64,000 nt of DNA, taken from the NCBI RefSeq assembly GCF_005222205.1, contig NZ_CP032348.1, forward strand, positions 275,001 through 339,000, in the 5' to 3' direction. Source of the DNA: Azospirillum brasilense. Lineage in GTDB: Bacteria > Pseudomonadota > Alphaproteobacteria > Azospirillales > Azospirillaceae. Position numbers and translations under genes: made by a program. Below, piece after piece: positions 32,658 through 41,805 of the stretch (the first letter of the stretch is position 1; each line of letters begins with the position of its first letter). The notes under the pieces are model-generated. The model was not told the DNA's origin, did no database searches, and worked only from the letters and a program-made list of their open reading frames with translations.

Positions 32658-33017
32658 ATGGAAAAAACGGCGTTCACCGCGACCTTCACCGGGATGATGT
32701 CGGCCTTCCTGATCTGGGCGGTCCATTTCGCGGCGGTCTACGGCATCAACGGGCTGATCTGCGCCCGTGCATGGGACGGGGTGGAGCTGTACGGCCACCC
32801 CGTCGCGGTGGTTCTGATCCTCGGCGCAACGGCGGTCGCCCTGCTGCTGGCCGCGGGCGTGCTGGCGGCGGCGCTGTGGGGCGCCGCTCCGGGCCGGCGG
32901 ACCAGCGAGGACCCGCGGCGCTTCATCCGCCTGTTCACCGGGCTCGCCGCCGCGGGATCGCTGGTCGCCATCCTGTGGAATGGGCTTCCTGCTTTGCAGG
33001 TGCCGGCCTGCGGCTAG
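32658..33017 (+). CDS. Small three-helix membrane protein of the caa3 operon
   Basis: A 119-residue protein with three hydrophobic segments (about 5-35, 50-75 and 93-115). It starts 8 bp after the ctaD stop with GAGG upstream. The conserved-looking MMSAFLIWAVHFAAVYGING carries a His within TM1. Such small proteins sit at the end of many caa3-type oxidase operons and are thought to be accessory or subunit IV-like, but no family is assigned here. A Cys near the C-terminus (PACG) is notable. Confidence 0.75.
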   Translation: MEKTAFTATFTGMMSAFLIWAVHFAAVYGINGLICARAWDGVELYGHPVAVVLILGATAVALLLAAGVLAAALWGAAPGRRTSEDPRRFIRLFTGLAAAGSLVAILWNGLPALQVPACG

Positions 33018-33027
33018 CCCGGCCGCC

Positions 33028-33891
33028 TCATTCCGGGATCAGGCGACGGTAGAGGTGCCATGTGGCGTGGCCGAGCACCGGCATGACGATCACCAGCCCG
33101 ACGAAGGCGGGCAGCGAGCCGAGCAGGAGCCCACCCGCCACGATCAGGCCCCAGAGCGCCATGGGTTCGGGATTCCTCAGGGTGGCACGAACGGAGGTGC
33201 GGATGGCCGTCGCCACGCCGACGCGGCGGTCCATGAGGAGCGGGAAGCTGACCACGCTGATCGCCAGCACCAGGACCGCGAACAGGAAGCCGACACCCAT
33301 CCCGAGAACGATCATGCTCCAGCCGGCGCGGGTGGTGAACAGGGCTTGGACGAAGGCGCTCCAGCCCTCCGGCGCCAGCGGGGCGAGGGTCGCCATGTAG
33401 ATGAGCTGCGCCGCCACCAGCCACAGCAGGAACACCGCCGTCAGGATCGCCCCCATCGCCAGGATCGCCCCGAAGGCCGGGGAGCGCGCCACGCCGAAGG
33501 CGTCCGCCCAGGACACGTGCTCGCCCCGCTCGCGCCGGCGGCTCATCTCATAGAGGCCGACCGCGGCGAAGGGGCCGATCAGGACGAAGCCGGAGGCCAG
33601 CGGAAACAGCAGGTGCAGCGCGTTCTGGTCGAAGACCACCTCAGCCAGCAGCAGCCCGACCAGCGGGTAGATCAGGGCGATGAACAGGACGTCGGTGCGG
33701 CAGGCCATGAAGTCATGGAGCCCCTTCCTCAGCGCGTCGCGCAGATCGTCGCTGCGGATGCGCCGCACGGTCGGCTCCAGCGCCGCCCGCTCCGCCGCCG
33801 GCGGGGCGATGGCGTGACCCGCCTCGGCCAGGCCGTGGGACCAGGATTTGAAATGGGCCGCTCCCCATTCCGCAGGGTTTCGGATGGTCAT
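33028..33891 (-). CDS. DUF2189-family membrane protein
   Basis: A 287-residue inner-membrane protein. The N-terminal soluble stretch ends VRRIRSDDLRDALRKGLHDF, which is the typical entry to the DUF2189 domain. It is followed by about six helices, including FIALIYPLVGLLLAEVVF, PLASGFVLIGPFAAVGLYEM and SFPLLMDRRVGVATAIRTSV, all recurring DUF2189 features. Function is unknown. In some genomes the family is found near respiratory oxidase genes, as here, but it is convergent with the oxidase operon and separately transcribed. Confidence 0.85.
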   Translation of the reverse strand: MTIRNPAEWGAAHFKSWSHGLAEAGHAIAPPAAERAALEPTVRRIRSDDLRDALRKGLHDFMACRTDVLFIALIYPLVGLLLAEVVFDQNALHLLFPLASGFVLIGPFAAVGLYEMSRRRERGEHVSWADAFGVARSPAFGAILAMGAILTAVFLLWLVAAQLIYMATLAPLAPEGWSAFVQALFTTRAGWSMIVLGMGVGFLFAVLVLAISVVSFPLLMDRRVGVATAIRTSVRATLRNPEPMALWGLIVAGGLLLGSLPAFVGLVIVMPVLGHATWHLYRRLIPE

Positions 33892-34127
33892 GTCCGTTCC
33901 TCCCGAACCGTTCGTTCAGGGAACGCGAGCCCGCCCGTGCCCGGTCGCGGCCTTCGCTGTCGCGGCCCGGCGGTCACAGGAGATCCCGCGCCCCGCCATG
34001 CAAGGGATGATACGCCGACGAATGGTTGGCGGCACTGTTCATTGGGGGAGGGGAGGGCGCCGGCTTTTCCGGAACCGGCGCCTGTCCTATTGTCCTTCGC
34101 CTCATGGAAACGACACCGGGGATGGGA

Positions 34128-34421
34128 ATGGCGGATAAGGAAGACCGCAAGGCCGTGCTGGCCCGCATTCATGGCAAGGTGCAGGGCGTGTGGTACCGCG
34201 GCTGGACCGTGGAGACGGCGAACCGGCTGGGGCTGGACGGCTGGGTGCGCAACCGCGGCGACGGCACGGTGGAGGCGCTGTTCGCCGGCCCGGCGGACGC
34301 CGTGGACCGCATGCTGGAGGCCTGCCGCCGCGGCCCCTCCGCCGCCATCGTCAGCGACATCGCCGTCGAACCGACCCGCGATCCCGGCCCGGGCGCCTTC
34401 GAGCAGCGTCCGACGCAGTGA
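34128..34421 (+). CDS. acyP: Acylphosphatase
   Basis: A 97-residue enzyme hydrolysing acyl phosphates such as 1,3-bisphosphoglycerate. The signature HGKVQGVWYRGWTVETANRL supplies the catalytic Arg, and GLDGWVRNRGDGTVEALFAG supplies the catalytic Asn. ATG 34128 is preferred (GGGGATGGGA upstream); in-frame ATGs at 34104 and 34122 would add up to eight residues. It is a monocistronic unit. The 234-bp stretch before it, from the divergent DUF2189 gene, shows no other feature. Confidence 0.93.
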   Translation: MADKEDRKAVLARIHGKVQGVWYRGWTVETANRLGLDGWVRNRGDGTVEALFAGPADAVDRMLEACRRGPSAAIVSDIAVEPTRDPGPGAFEQRPTQ

Positions 34422-34535
34422 CGCGGGTGGGATGGCCGGGCGCGGCCGGGCGCGATGGTTAGCGTTCTGTTAGCCATGCGGGGGCTAGGCTGACCGGTGT
34501 GGATGAGGGGTCGGATCGCCTTGCCCCCACCCCGG

Positions 34536-34594
34536 CCCTCCCCCGCTGCGCAGGGGAGGGAGGATGGTCCCCTCCCCTGCGCAGCGGGGGAGGG
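34536..34594. repeat. 25-bp perfect inverted repeat, intergenic
   Basis: Arms at 34536-34560 and 34570-34594 are exact reverse complements (25 bp, starting CCCTCCCCCGCTGCGCAGGG) around a 9-nt loop, followed by TTAGGGAGGGGGC. It is a variant of the dispersed CCCTCTCCC element family. It lies between the acylphosphatase gene and a hypothetical gene, and could act as a transcript-end or boundary element. Confidence 0.8.
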
Positions 34595-34619
34595 TTAGGG
34601 AGGGGGCACTCGGGTCGGG

Positions 34620-35129
34620 ATGAGCGGCAAAAGGCCAAAATCAGCGCTCCGGCTCCTGCGCGGCACGTTTCTGTCGCTCGGCTTGCTGACGACCGGAGCC
34701 GCCTGGGCCAAGGGACCGCTCGACCGGACGGAGCCGGGGCACATGCCGCCGGTGCCGCCCGGCGGCTATAACCTGCCGCTGGCGCCGCCGGTGGTCCAGT
34801 ACCCCTTGCCGCCGCAATGGGTGACCATCCGCTCCACCCAGGACTGGCGGCACGCCGGCACCTTCGAAAAAGAGCTGAGCAAGGCCTGCGCCGCCCGCCA
34901 GTTCCGCGAGCAGACGCCCATGCGCTTCCGCGCCGTCTTCAAGGGGGAGGTCCTGGGCGTCGCCTTCGGCCATGGCCTCAACCTGCACGACCCGAAGAAG
35001 CAGGCGAACCGCAAGCTGATCTACCTGTTCCGCAACGGCGACAGCACCGGCTGCACCATCGTGTCGATCACCAACGAGGATCTGCGCGTCCTCAACGACG
35101 CGCAGGCCGGCGGGGCGCCGAAGCGGTAG
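34620..35129 (+). CDS. Exported hypothetical protein
   Basis: A 169-residue protein. The N-terminal signal segment (LLRGTFLSLGLLTTGAAWAK) is followed by a Pro-rich linker (MPPVPPGGYNLPLAPP) and a compact C-terminal domain with CAARQFREQTPMRFRAVFKG and GCTIVSITNEDLRVL. Two cysteines could form a disulfide. No family is recognised. Codon use is normal for the window. It is convergent with lipB, with stop codons 3 bp apart. Confidence 0.72.
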   Translation: MSGKRPKSALRLLRGTFLSLGLLTTGAAWAKGPLDRTEPGHMPPVPPGGYNLPLAPPVVQYPLPPQWVTIRSTQDWRHAGTFEKELSKACAARQFREQTPMRFRAVFKGEVLGVAFGHGLNLHDPKKQANRKLIYLFRNGDSTGCTIVSITNEDLRVLNDAQAGGAPKR

Positions 35130-35132
35130 GAG

Positions 35133-35873
35133 TCATTCCTCACCGGCGGCGCCGCCGAAGACCTCTGCGAAGCTGGCGATCAGGGCGGCGTCCACATCCT
35201 CCATGGTGACGAGATGGCCGAGCGCCACGATGGAGGTCACGCCATGCTCGCTGATGCCGCAGGGGACGATGCCGGCGAAGTGGGACAGGTCCGGCTCGAC
35301 GTTCAGGGCGACGCCGTGGAAGCTGACCCAGCGGCGCACCCGCACGCCGATGGCGGCGATCTTGTCCTCCTGGCCGGGGGCGCCGCCATAGGGCTGCTTG
35401 TCCACCCAGATGCCGACGCGGCCGTCCCGCCGTTCGCCACGGATGTTGAAGGCGGCCAGCGTGCGGATCAGCCACTCCTCCAGGTCGTGGACGAAGGCGC
35501 GGATGTCGGCGCCGCGCGTCTTCAGGTCGAGCATCACATAGGCCACGCGCTGTCCCGGCCCGTGATAGGTGAACTGCCCGCCGCGCCCGGCCTGATAGAC
35601 GGGGAAGCGGCCCGGTTCCAGCAGGTCCTCCTCCCGCGCGCTGGTGCCGGCGGTGTAGAGGGGCGGATGTTCCAGCAGCCAGACCAGCTCCGGCGCGGTG
35701 CCGGCGCGGATGGCTTCGACGCGCGCTTCCATCTCGGCCAGCGCGTCGGGGTAGGGGACGGGCGTGTCGCTGATGCGCCACTCCACCGCCCTGGCCGGGG
35801 CGGGAGCGGCGGCGGGAACGGCATCGCCGATGGCGTCGGGGGCGGGCGGAACGGGGGCGGTGAGGTCGGTCAT
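35133..35873 (-). CDS. lipB: Octanoyl-ACP:protein N-octanoyltransferase LipB
   Basis: A 246-residue enzyme of lipoate assembly. The conserved segment RGGQFTYHGPGQRVAYVMLD holds the active-site His, KIAAIGVRVRRWVSFHGVAL the catalytic Lys, and CGISEHGVTS the catalytic Cys that carries the octanoyl thioester. About 30 N-terminal residues are Ala/Pro-rich and dispensable-looking. The ATG at 35873 is the first sensible start. It transfers octanoate from ACP to lipoyl domains of pyruvate dehydrogenase and similar complexes. The tRNA-Leu gene is divergent upstream. Confidence 0.95.
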   Translation of the reverse strand: MTDLTAPVPPAPDAIGDAVPAAAPAPARAVEWRISDTPVPYPDALAEMEARVEAIRAGTAPELVWLLEHPPLYTAGTSAREEDLLEPGRFPVYQAGRGGQFTYHGPGQRVAYVMLDLKTRGADIRAFVHDLEEWLIRTLAAFNIRGERRDGRVGIWVDKQPYGGAPGQEDKIAAIGVRVRRWVSFHGVALNVEPDLSHFAGIVPCGISEHGVTSIVALGHLVTMEDVDAALIASFAEVFGGAAGEE

Positions 35874-35998
35874 CCCGACGTTATGAACTTTCTTTGGCAA
35901 AAACGCGAGACGCCGCTTGATCGGTCTTCGGGGATCTGCTATTCCCCCGCTCCACCCGATGACGGGAGCGATCCTGACGTCGGTTCTACCAGCCTTGT

Positions 35999-36085
35999 GC
36001 GGTCGTGGCGGAATTGGTAGACGCGCAGCGTTGAGGTCGCTGTGGCAGAGATGCCGTGGAAGTTCGAGTCTTCTCGACCGCACCA
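35999..36085 (+). tRNA. tRNA-Leu (GAG)
   Basis: An 87-nt gene including encoded CCA. Acceptor arms GCGGTCG and CGACCGC pair perfectly, then ACCA. The anticodon arm CAGCG-TTGAGGT-CGCTG gives anticodon GAG (Leu, CUC/CUU). There is a long variable arm, as expected for class II tRNA-Leu, and the T arm contains GTTCGAGTC. A short CCCCC/GGGGG hairpin follows directly. Confidence 0.97.
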
Positions 36086-36116
36086 TCCCCCTGAAACGGG
36101 GGATTTGGCAAACAAA

Positions 36117-36160
36117 CGAAAAGCCCGCCGGTCCATCGGACCACAGCGGGCTTTTTCGTT
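36117..36160. terminator. Terminator shared by tRNA-Leu and STAS gene
   Basis: Stem GCCCGC..GGTCC / GGACC..GCGGGC, with AAAAG before and CTTTTT after. It ends the tRNA transcript on plus, and its A-run side serves as T-run for the minus-strand STAS gene. Confidence 0.88.
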
Positions 36161-36208
36161 TTCGGGCCGTCTTTCGTTGTCAGGCTGCCCTGTCCAGGCA
36201 CCTTCCCC

Positions 36209-36511
36209 TTAGCGGAACTCCACATACTGGTCGAGCGCGACGCGGCGCATGGTCTGCACGATGTAGGGCTGTGCGTTGTGCACCGTCACCAGCCCCTTCG
36301 CGTCGCGGCAGCGGTTGGCGAGGACGAACAGCATGCCGATCGCCGCGGAGTCGAGAAAAGTCAGATAGCGCAGGTCGAGCCGCACGTCGGGCCGCGCGCC
36401 GATGTCCCAATCCGCCAGCAGGTCGTGGAACTTGCGGCTGTCGTCGTAGGTGAAGCGCCCCGACAGCATGATCCCTTCCTGACCGTCGATGTCGGTGTAG
36501 GCGTACTCCAT
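36209..36511 (-). CDS. STAS-domain anti-sigma-factor antagonist
   Basis: A 100-residue single-domain protein. RFTYDDSRKFHDLLADW and VRLDLRYLTFLDSAAIGMLF are the SpoIIAA/RsbV signature, and Ser55 in LDSAAIG is the expected phosphorylation site. Such proteins switch an anti-sigma kinase or act in stressosome-like partner switching. No kinase or sigma gene is adjacent, so the partner is elsewhere. The ATG at 36511 gives the canonical domain start. The 297-bp stretch before mgtE is divergent promoter space with one 7-bp-arm hairpin at 36602-36625. Confidence 0.85.
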   Translation of the reverse strand: MEYAYTDIDGQEGIMLSGRFTYDDSRKFHDLLADWDIGARPDVRLDLRYLTFLDSAAIGMLFVLANRCRDAKGLVTVHNAQPYIVQTMRRVALDQYVEFR

Positions 36512-36808
36512 CGTCACATCCGCTGGCCGGTGGTGTCGGTTCTTCTCGGGCTGCGCGAGGTGGAAAGCCCCGCGCGCATTATGGGTGCACGAATTGTGAA
36601 GCCCACGCAAGCAATTGCGCGTGGGGCCGGACGCTCCGGAATGGCCCGCCGGACTGGACAAAAGGGCGGCACACCTATATTCGGTGGTCGCCCCGGCGGG
36701 AACCCGCGAGGGCTCCCCACCAACCCGCAAACGCCGGTGCGCCATGGTCGGCCGATCGCAGGACCATGCCGTCACGCCGCATTGCCATCGTGAAGGGAGG
36801 GTGCCGCC

Positions 36809-38248
36809 ATGCACACCGACCGCCAGGAACCGGATCGTATCCAGGACGATGTGCCGCACCCGGCCGAACGCCCCGACCCGCCCCGCGAGGACGGCGAGGA
36901 GGAGCGCGCCTATGGTGTGGAGCCGGAATTCGTCGAGGAGGTCGTCGAACGGCTGCACGCCGGCCGGCGCGACGAGCTGCGGGCCGAACTGGACCGGCTT
37001 CATCCCGCCGACATCGCCGACCTGATCGAGCAGCTCGGCCACGACGACCGCGAGGCGCTGATCGGCGTCCTGCGTCCCGACTTCGACGGCGAGGTGCTGA
37101 GCTACCTCAACCCCGATCTCCGCGAGGAGATCGTCGAGCTGTTCGAGCCGAAGGAGCTGGCCGCCGCCGTCGCGGAGCTGGACACCGACGACGCCGTCGA
37201 CGTCATCGAGGACCTGGACGAGGACACCCGGCGCGAGGTGCTGGAGAATCTGCCGGCCGCCGACCGCGCGCTGGTCCAGGAGAACCTGACCTACGACGAG
37301 TACACCGCCGGCCGCCTGATGCAGCGCGATCTGGTGGCGGTGCCGCAGTTCTGGACGGTGGGCAAGACCATCGACTATGTCCGAGCCGCCACCGACGAGC
37401 TGCCGGAGGACTTCTACGACATCTTCGTCGTCGATCCGATGCACCGGGTGGTCGGGGCGGTGCCGCTGTCGCGCCTGCTGCGCCAGAAGCGGTCGGTGCG
37501 CATCGCCGATCTGGTGACGGAGGAGGTCGACACCATCCCCGCCACCATGGACCAGGAGGAGGTGGCGAATCTGTTCCGCCAATACGCCCTGGTCTCCGCC
37601 CCGGTGGTGGACGCCGGCGGGCGGCTGATCGGCGTCATCACCGTCGACGACGTGGTCCACATCATCGACGAGGAGGCCGAGGACGACATCGGCAAGCTGG
37701 GCGGCGTCGGCGACACCTCGATCTACCGCTCGGTATTGGAAACCTCGCGCTCGCGCATTTCCTGGCTGGGGCTGAACCTGTTCACCGCCTTCGCGGCGGC
37801 CGGCGTCATCTCGCTGTTCGAGGCGACCATCGAGCAGATCGTGGCGCTGGCGGTGCTGATGCCGATCACCGCCTCGATGGGCGGCAACGCCGGGACGCAG
37901 ACGCTGACCGTGGCGGTGCGCGCCCTGGCGACGCGCGAGCTGTCGTCCTCCAACGCGCCCCGCGTGGTGGGGAAGGAGGTGCTGGTCGGGCTGCTCAACG
38001 GCGCCGTCTTCGCCACGCTGGTGGGGGCCATCGCCGCGACGTGGTTCGAGCCGATGATCGGCCTCGTGATCGGCTGCGCCATGGTCATCAACCTGTTCGT
38101 CGCCGGGCTGTGCGGCGTGCTGATTCCCATCGGGCTGGACCGGCTGGGCGTCGATCCGGCGGTGGCGAGTTCGGTCTTCCTGACCACCATGACCGACGTC
38201 ATCGGGTTCCTGTCCTTCCTGGGGCTGGCGTCGCTTTTGTTGTTGTAA
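36809..38248 (+). CDS. mgtE: Magnesium transporter MgtE
   Basis: A 479-residue Mg2+ channel. The N-terminal superhelical domain (about 35-160) has LHPADIADLIEQLGHDDREA. A CBS pair (about 165-290) follows, with HRVVGAVPLSRLLRQK and GRLIGVITVDDVVHIIDEEA, then a plug helix and five transmembrane helices. The MgtE pore motif appears in LMPITASMGGNAGTQTLTVA. The acidic CBS/N-domain regulates gating by cytosolic Mg2+. A good Shine-Dalgarno (GAAGGGAGG) precedes ATG 36809. No M-box riboswitch was seen. Confidence 0.95.
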   Translation: MHTDRQEPDRIQDDVPHPAERPDPPREDGEEERAYGVEPEFVEEVVERLHAGRRDELRAELDRLHPADIADLIEQLGHDDREALIGVLRPDFDGEVLSYLNPDLREEIVELFEPKELAAAVAELDTDDAVDVIEDLDEDTRREVLENLPAADRALVQENLTYDEYTAGRLMQRDLVAVPQFWTVGKTIDYVRAATDELPEDFYDIFVVDPMHRVVGAVPLSRLLRQKRSVRIADLVTEEVDTIPATMDQEEVANLFRQYALVSAPVVDAGGRLIGVITVDDVVHIIDEEAEDDIGKLGGVGDTSIYRSVLETSRSRISWLGLNLFTAFAAAGVISLFEATIEQIVALAVLMPITASMGGNAGTQTLTVAVRALATRELSSSNAPRVVGKEVLVGLLNGAVFATLVGAIAATWFEPMIGLVIGCAMVINLFVAGLCGVLIPIGLDRLGVDPAVASSVFLTTMTDVIGFLSFLGLASLLLL

Positions 38249-38299
38249 CCAACGAAAAGGGGCTTGCCAAAGGCGGCCCTCTTCCGGATGATCCGGGCA

Positions 38300-38382
38300 T
38301 TGGCTGGGGTGCCGTGCGGGATGAGCCCGCGCGGCTGAGATCACACCCATCGAACCTGTCTGGATAATGCCAGCGAAGGGAG
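38300..38382 (+). promoter_or_regulatory. TPP riboswitch (THI element) of thiOSG
   Basis: The hallmark blocks appear in order: GGGGTGCC, GCTGAGAT, ACACCC, GAACCTG, then CTGGATAATGCCAGCGAAGG. The variable P3 arm GCGGGATGAGCCCGC is intact. The element ends 8 nt before the thiO ATG, so translation control by sequestering the AAGGGAG ribosome site is likely when thiamine pyrophosphate is abundant. Confidence 0.95.
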
Positions 38383-38389
38383 CCGCCGC

Positions 38390-39574
38390 ATGGTATCCGC
38401 GCCCTCATTTCACTCCGATTCCGCTCTTTCCGTTTCTGGAGGGCCCTCCGTCGCCGTGGTCGGCGCCGGTGTGATCGGCCTGTCCATCGCCTGGAGACTG
38501 GCCGCCGCCGGCTGCCGGGTCGAGGTCTTCGACCGCGGCGCCGCCGGCCGGGGCGCCAGCCACGCCGCGGGCGGGATGCTCGCCGCCTGTGTGGAGACAG
38601 AACCCGGCGAAGAGAGCCTTCTGCCGCTGACCCGCGCCTCGCAGAACCTGTGGCCCGCCTTCGCGGCGGAGCTGGAGGCCGCCTCGGGCATGGCGGTGGA
38701 CCTGCGCACCGAAGGCACGATGGTCATCGCGCTGAACGCCGACGACGCGGCCAAGGTGCGCTTCCTGCACGACTTCCAGACCAAGCTCGGCCTGCCGGTG
38801 GAATGGCTGAGCGGGGCGGAGGTGCGGCGGCGCGAGCCCTATCTCCAACCCGGCGTGGCCGGCGCGTTGTTCTGCGCCGGCGACCATCAGGTGGACAATC
38901 GCAAGGTTGCCGCTGCCCTGCACGCCGCCGCCCTGCGCGCCGGCGCCGTGGTCCATGAGTACGCCGAGGTGTCCCGCATCGAGATCCGCGGCGGCCGGGC
39001 CGTCGGCGTCCAGGTCGGGGACCGGCTTTTCGAGGCCGATCAAGTGGTTCTGGCCGCCGGGGCGTGGTCGGGCTGGATCGACGGGCTGTCCCCGGCGGTG
39101 CGTCCGCCGGTGCGTCCGGTGAAGGGGCAGATGCTCTGCTTGCGGATGGACGCCCGGCTGCCGCTGCTGCGCCATGTGGTGTGGACCCCCGGCACCTACC
39201 TGATCCCGCGGCTGGACGGACGGCTGCTGGTCGGCGCCACGACGGAGGAGCGCGGTTTCGACGACCGCCTGACCGCCGGGGGCCAGTTCGCTCTGCTGGA
39301 GGGGGCATGGCGCGCCCTGCCGGGCATCGCCGAACTGCCCATCGAGGAGGCGTGGGCCGGCTTCCGTCCGGGCACCCGCGACGACGCCCCGATCCTCGGC
39401 CTCTCGGAGGTGGAGGGGCTGGTCTACGCCACCGGGCACCACCGCAACGGCATCCTGCTGACCCCGGTCACCGCGGATTCGGTGGCGCGGCTGATCCTGA
39501 CCGGGGAGGCCGATCCGGTGATCCGCCCCTTCGCGCTCGACCGCTTCGCCCAGCCCAAGGGGGCCGCGGCATGA
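38390..39574 (+). CDS. thiO: Glycine oxidase ThiO
   Basis: A 394-residue FAD-dependent oxidase that makes dehydroglycine (iminoacetate) for thiazole formation. The N-terminal dinucleotide fold has VAVVGAGVIGLSIAWRLAAA and the central part resembles DAO-type oxidases. The C-terminus carries WAGFRPGTRDDAPILG and GLVYATGHHRNGILLTPVTA, a ThiO signature. It starts at the ATG right after the TPP riboswitch and overlaps thiS by 4 bp. Confidence 0.95.
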   Translation: MVSAPSFHSDSALSVSGGPSVAVVGAGVIGLSIAWRLAAAGCRVEVFDRGAAGRGASHAAGGMLAACVETEPGEESLLPLTRASQNLWPAFAAELEAASGMAVDLRTEGTMVIALNADDAAKVRFLHDFQTKLGLPVEWLSGAEVRRREPYLQPGVAGALFCAGDHQVDNRKVAAALHAAALRAGAVVHEYAEVSRIEIRGGRAVGVQVGDRLFEADQVVLAAGAWSGWIDGLSPAVRPPVRPVKGQMLCLRMDARLPLLRHVVWTPGTYLIPRLDGRLLVGATTEERGFDDRLTAGGQFALLEGAWRALPGIAELPIEEAWAGFRPGTRDDAPILGLSEVEGLVYATGHHRNGILLTPVTADSVARLILTGEADPVIRPFALDRFAQPKGAAA

Positions 39575-39780
39575 GCGCCCGCATCCGTGTGAACGGGCGG
39601 GAGGAGGATCTCGCCGCCCCCACCGTCGCCGCCCTGCTGGCCGGGCGGGGAATCGCCGCGGGCACGCGCGGAGTCGCCGTCGCCCTGAACGGTGCCGTCC
39701 TGCCCTCCCGCCGCTGGGACGAGACGCCACTGTCCGCGGGCGACGCCCTGGAGATCATCCGTCCCGTGCAGGGCGGCTGA
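39571..39780 (+). CDS. thiS: Sulfur carrier protein ThiS
   Basis: A 69-residue ubiquitin-like protein ending in the required Gly-Gly (IIRPVQGG), which is adenylated and thiocarboxylated to donate sulfur to ThiG. VALNGAVLPSRRWDETPLSA is a typical ThiS core. Start and thiO stop overlap (ATGA), so expression is coupled. A repeat-filled 219-bp gap separates it from thiG. Confidence 0.95.
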   Translation: MSARIRVNGREEDLAAPTVAALLAGRGIAAGTRGVAVALNGAVLPSRRWDETPLSAGDALEIIRPVQGG

Positions 39781-39833
39781 CCTTCTCGCCCGCCGCGCCT
39801 CTTGATCGGTACTCCCGCAAAGGCGGCGCCCAA

Positions 39834-39974
39834 TCCCTCTCCCGTCCCGGGAGAGGGTGCCCGCGCAGCGGGCGGGTGAGGGTCGTGCAAGGATCAAGGC
39901 GCTGATACTCGGCGGCACCCTCACCCTTCCCACGCTTCGCGTGGGTCCCTTCCCTCTCCCGGGGCGGGAGAGGG
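39834..39974. repeat. Paired dispersed palindromes between thiS and thiG
   Basis: CCCTCTCCCGTCCCGGGAGA (39834) and CCCTCTCCCGGGGCGGGAGA (about 39952) lie in inverted arrangement. Facing GGGTGAGGGT / ACCCTCACCC arms and an internal CCCACGCTTCGCGTGGG hairpin sit between them. This is the same dispersed family as 17972 and 26283. It splits the thiOS and thiG cistrons and could alter their relative expression. Confidence 0.8.
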
Positions 39975-39999
39975 CATATCAATCATCAAGGAAACACCC

Positions 40000-40770
<771 letters not shown>

Positions 40771-40820
40771 GGCTGGCGCAGGGTAGGGGCCGCCCGAACA
40801 CAATCAGAGAGACCCGAGAC

Positions 40821-41264
40821 GTGCCCAAGACCTTCGAACCGCGCGATCCGGACTGGGAGGCGCGCTGCCGCGCCGGCTTCGAGCGCCAGCCGATCTGCAA
40901 GACGCTGGGGATCGAGCTGACGCGGCTGGAGCCCGGCTTCTGCGAGATGCGCCTGCCGTTCCGCGCCGACCTGACGCAGCAGCACGGTTTCTTCCACGCG
41001 GGCATGGTCAGCACGCTGGCCGACAACGCCGGGGGCTACGCCGGCTACACGCTGATGCCGGCGGGCAGCGAGGTTCTGGCGGTGGAGTTCAAGGTCAACC
41101 TGATGTCGCCGGCCAAGGGCGAGGTGATGATCGCCCGCGCCCGCGTGTTGAAACCGGGCCGCACCCTGACCGTCACCAGCGTCGAGATTTCGATGCTCGA
41201 CGGTGGGGTGGAGAAGGACTGTGCCATCATGCAGCAGACCCTGTTCTGCCAGGCCCCCGCCTGA
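40821..41264 (+). CDS. PaaI-family hotdog thioesterase
   Basis: A 147-residue single hotdog domain. The PaaI/YdiI signature is QQHGFFHAGMVSTLADNAGG, with the long hotdog helix, followed by EVLAVEFKVNLMSPAKGEVM. It hydrolyses acyl- or aryl-CoA thioesters, with the substrate not predictable. The start is GTG 40821, giving PKTFEPRDPDWEARCRAGFE at the N-terminus. It lies 50 bp after thiG and may be co-transcribed, without an obvious functional link. Confidence 0.87.
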   Translation: MPKTFEPRDPDWEARCRAGFERQPICKTLGIELTRLEPGFCEMRLPFRADLTQQHGFFHAGMVSTLADNAGGYAGYTLMPAGSEVLAVEFKVNLMSPAKGEVMIARARVLKPGRTLTVTSVEISMLDGGVEKDCAIMQQTLFCQAPA

Positions 41265-41302
41265 CCCGCCCCAACTTTTTCCGTCCGATCCAGGAGGTTC
41301 GC

Positions 41303-41776
41303 ATGCCGCTGTCGCGTCTTCTCGGTGCCGCGTTGATCGCGGGCGCCGCCACCGTCGCCCTGGCCCAGCCGGCCTTCGCCCAGAAGAAGGAGCCGCCGGC
41401 CTGCGGCGCCGTGTCCTTCCGCCCCATCGCCCCCGGTGCGCCGGACGGCGAAACCGACGCCGGCCTCTACAAGTCCCGATTCGGCAAGATCGAGGTGAAG
41501 GCCGAGGTGAAGGGCGGGCAGGCCACCAACTACTACATGGTGCTGAACGGCAAGCGCGTCGACGCGTCGGCCAACCCGCCCAAGGCCGCCGATTCCTGCC
41601 TGAAATCCAAGAGCGTCAAGCTGCCCTACCAGAAGCAGGCGGCGGGCGCCTGCACCGGCAACCGCTTCCGCGTGGTCATCGACCGCTCCGGCAAGCAGCC
41701 GGTGGCCCTGTTCTTCGGCCTGCACGGCGACGACTGGGCCTATTGCAGCGGCACGACGCTGGACAAGGGCGCCTGA
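41303..41776 (+). CDS. Exported hypothetical protein
   Basis: A 157-residue protein with a clear signal peptide (LLGAALIAGAATVALAQPAF, cleavage after AFA). The mature part holds four cysteines (PPACGAV, ADSCLKS, GACTGNR, AYCSG), suggesting two disulfides, and a beta-rich pattern. AGGAGG lies at optimal distance from ATG 41303. No family is recognised. It lies 38 bp after the thioesterase gene. Confidence 0.75.
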   Translation: MPLSRLLGAALIAGAATVALAQPAFAQKKEPPACGAVSFRPIAPGAPDGETDAGLYKSRFGKIEVKAEVKGGQATNYYMVLNGKRVDASANPPKAADSCLKSKSVKLPYQKQAAGACTGNRFRVVIDRSGKQPVALFFGLHGDDWAYCSGTTLDKGA

Positions 41777-41805
41777 CGAGAGGCTTCGCGACCGGGAGAC
41801 CGCGC

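Noticed and set aside
36001..36086. LipB coding region extended upstream through the tRNA
   Set aside because: The frame stays open across tRNA-Leu by chance; conserved LipB sequence begins well after the ATG at 35873.
36512..36808. Mg2+ (M-box/ykoK) riboswitch before mgtE
   Set aside because: None of the conserved M-box blocks is visible; only a short 7-bp hairpin is present.
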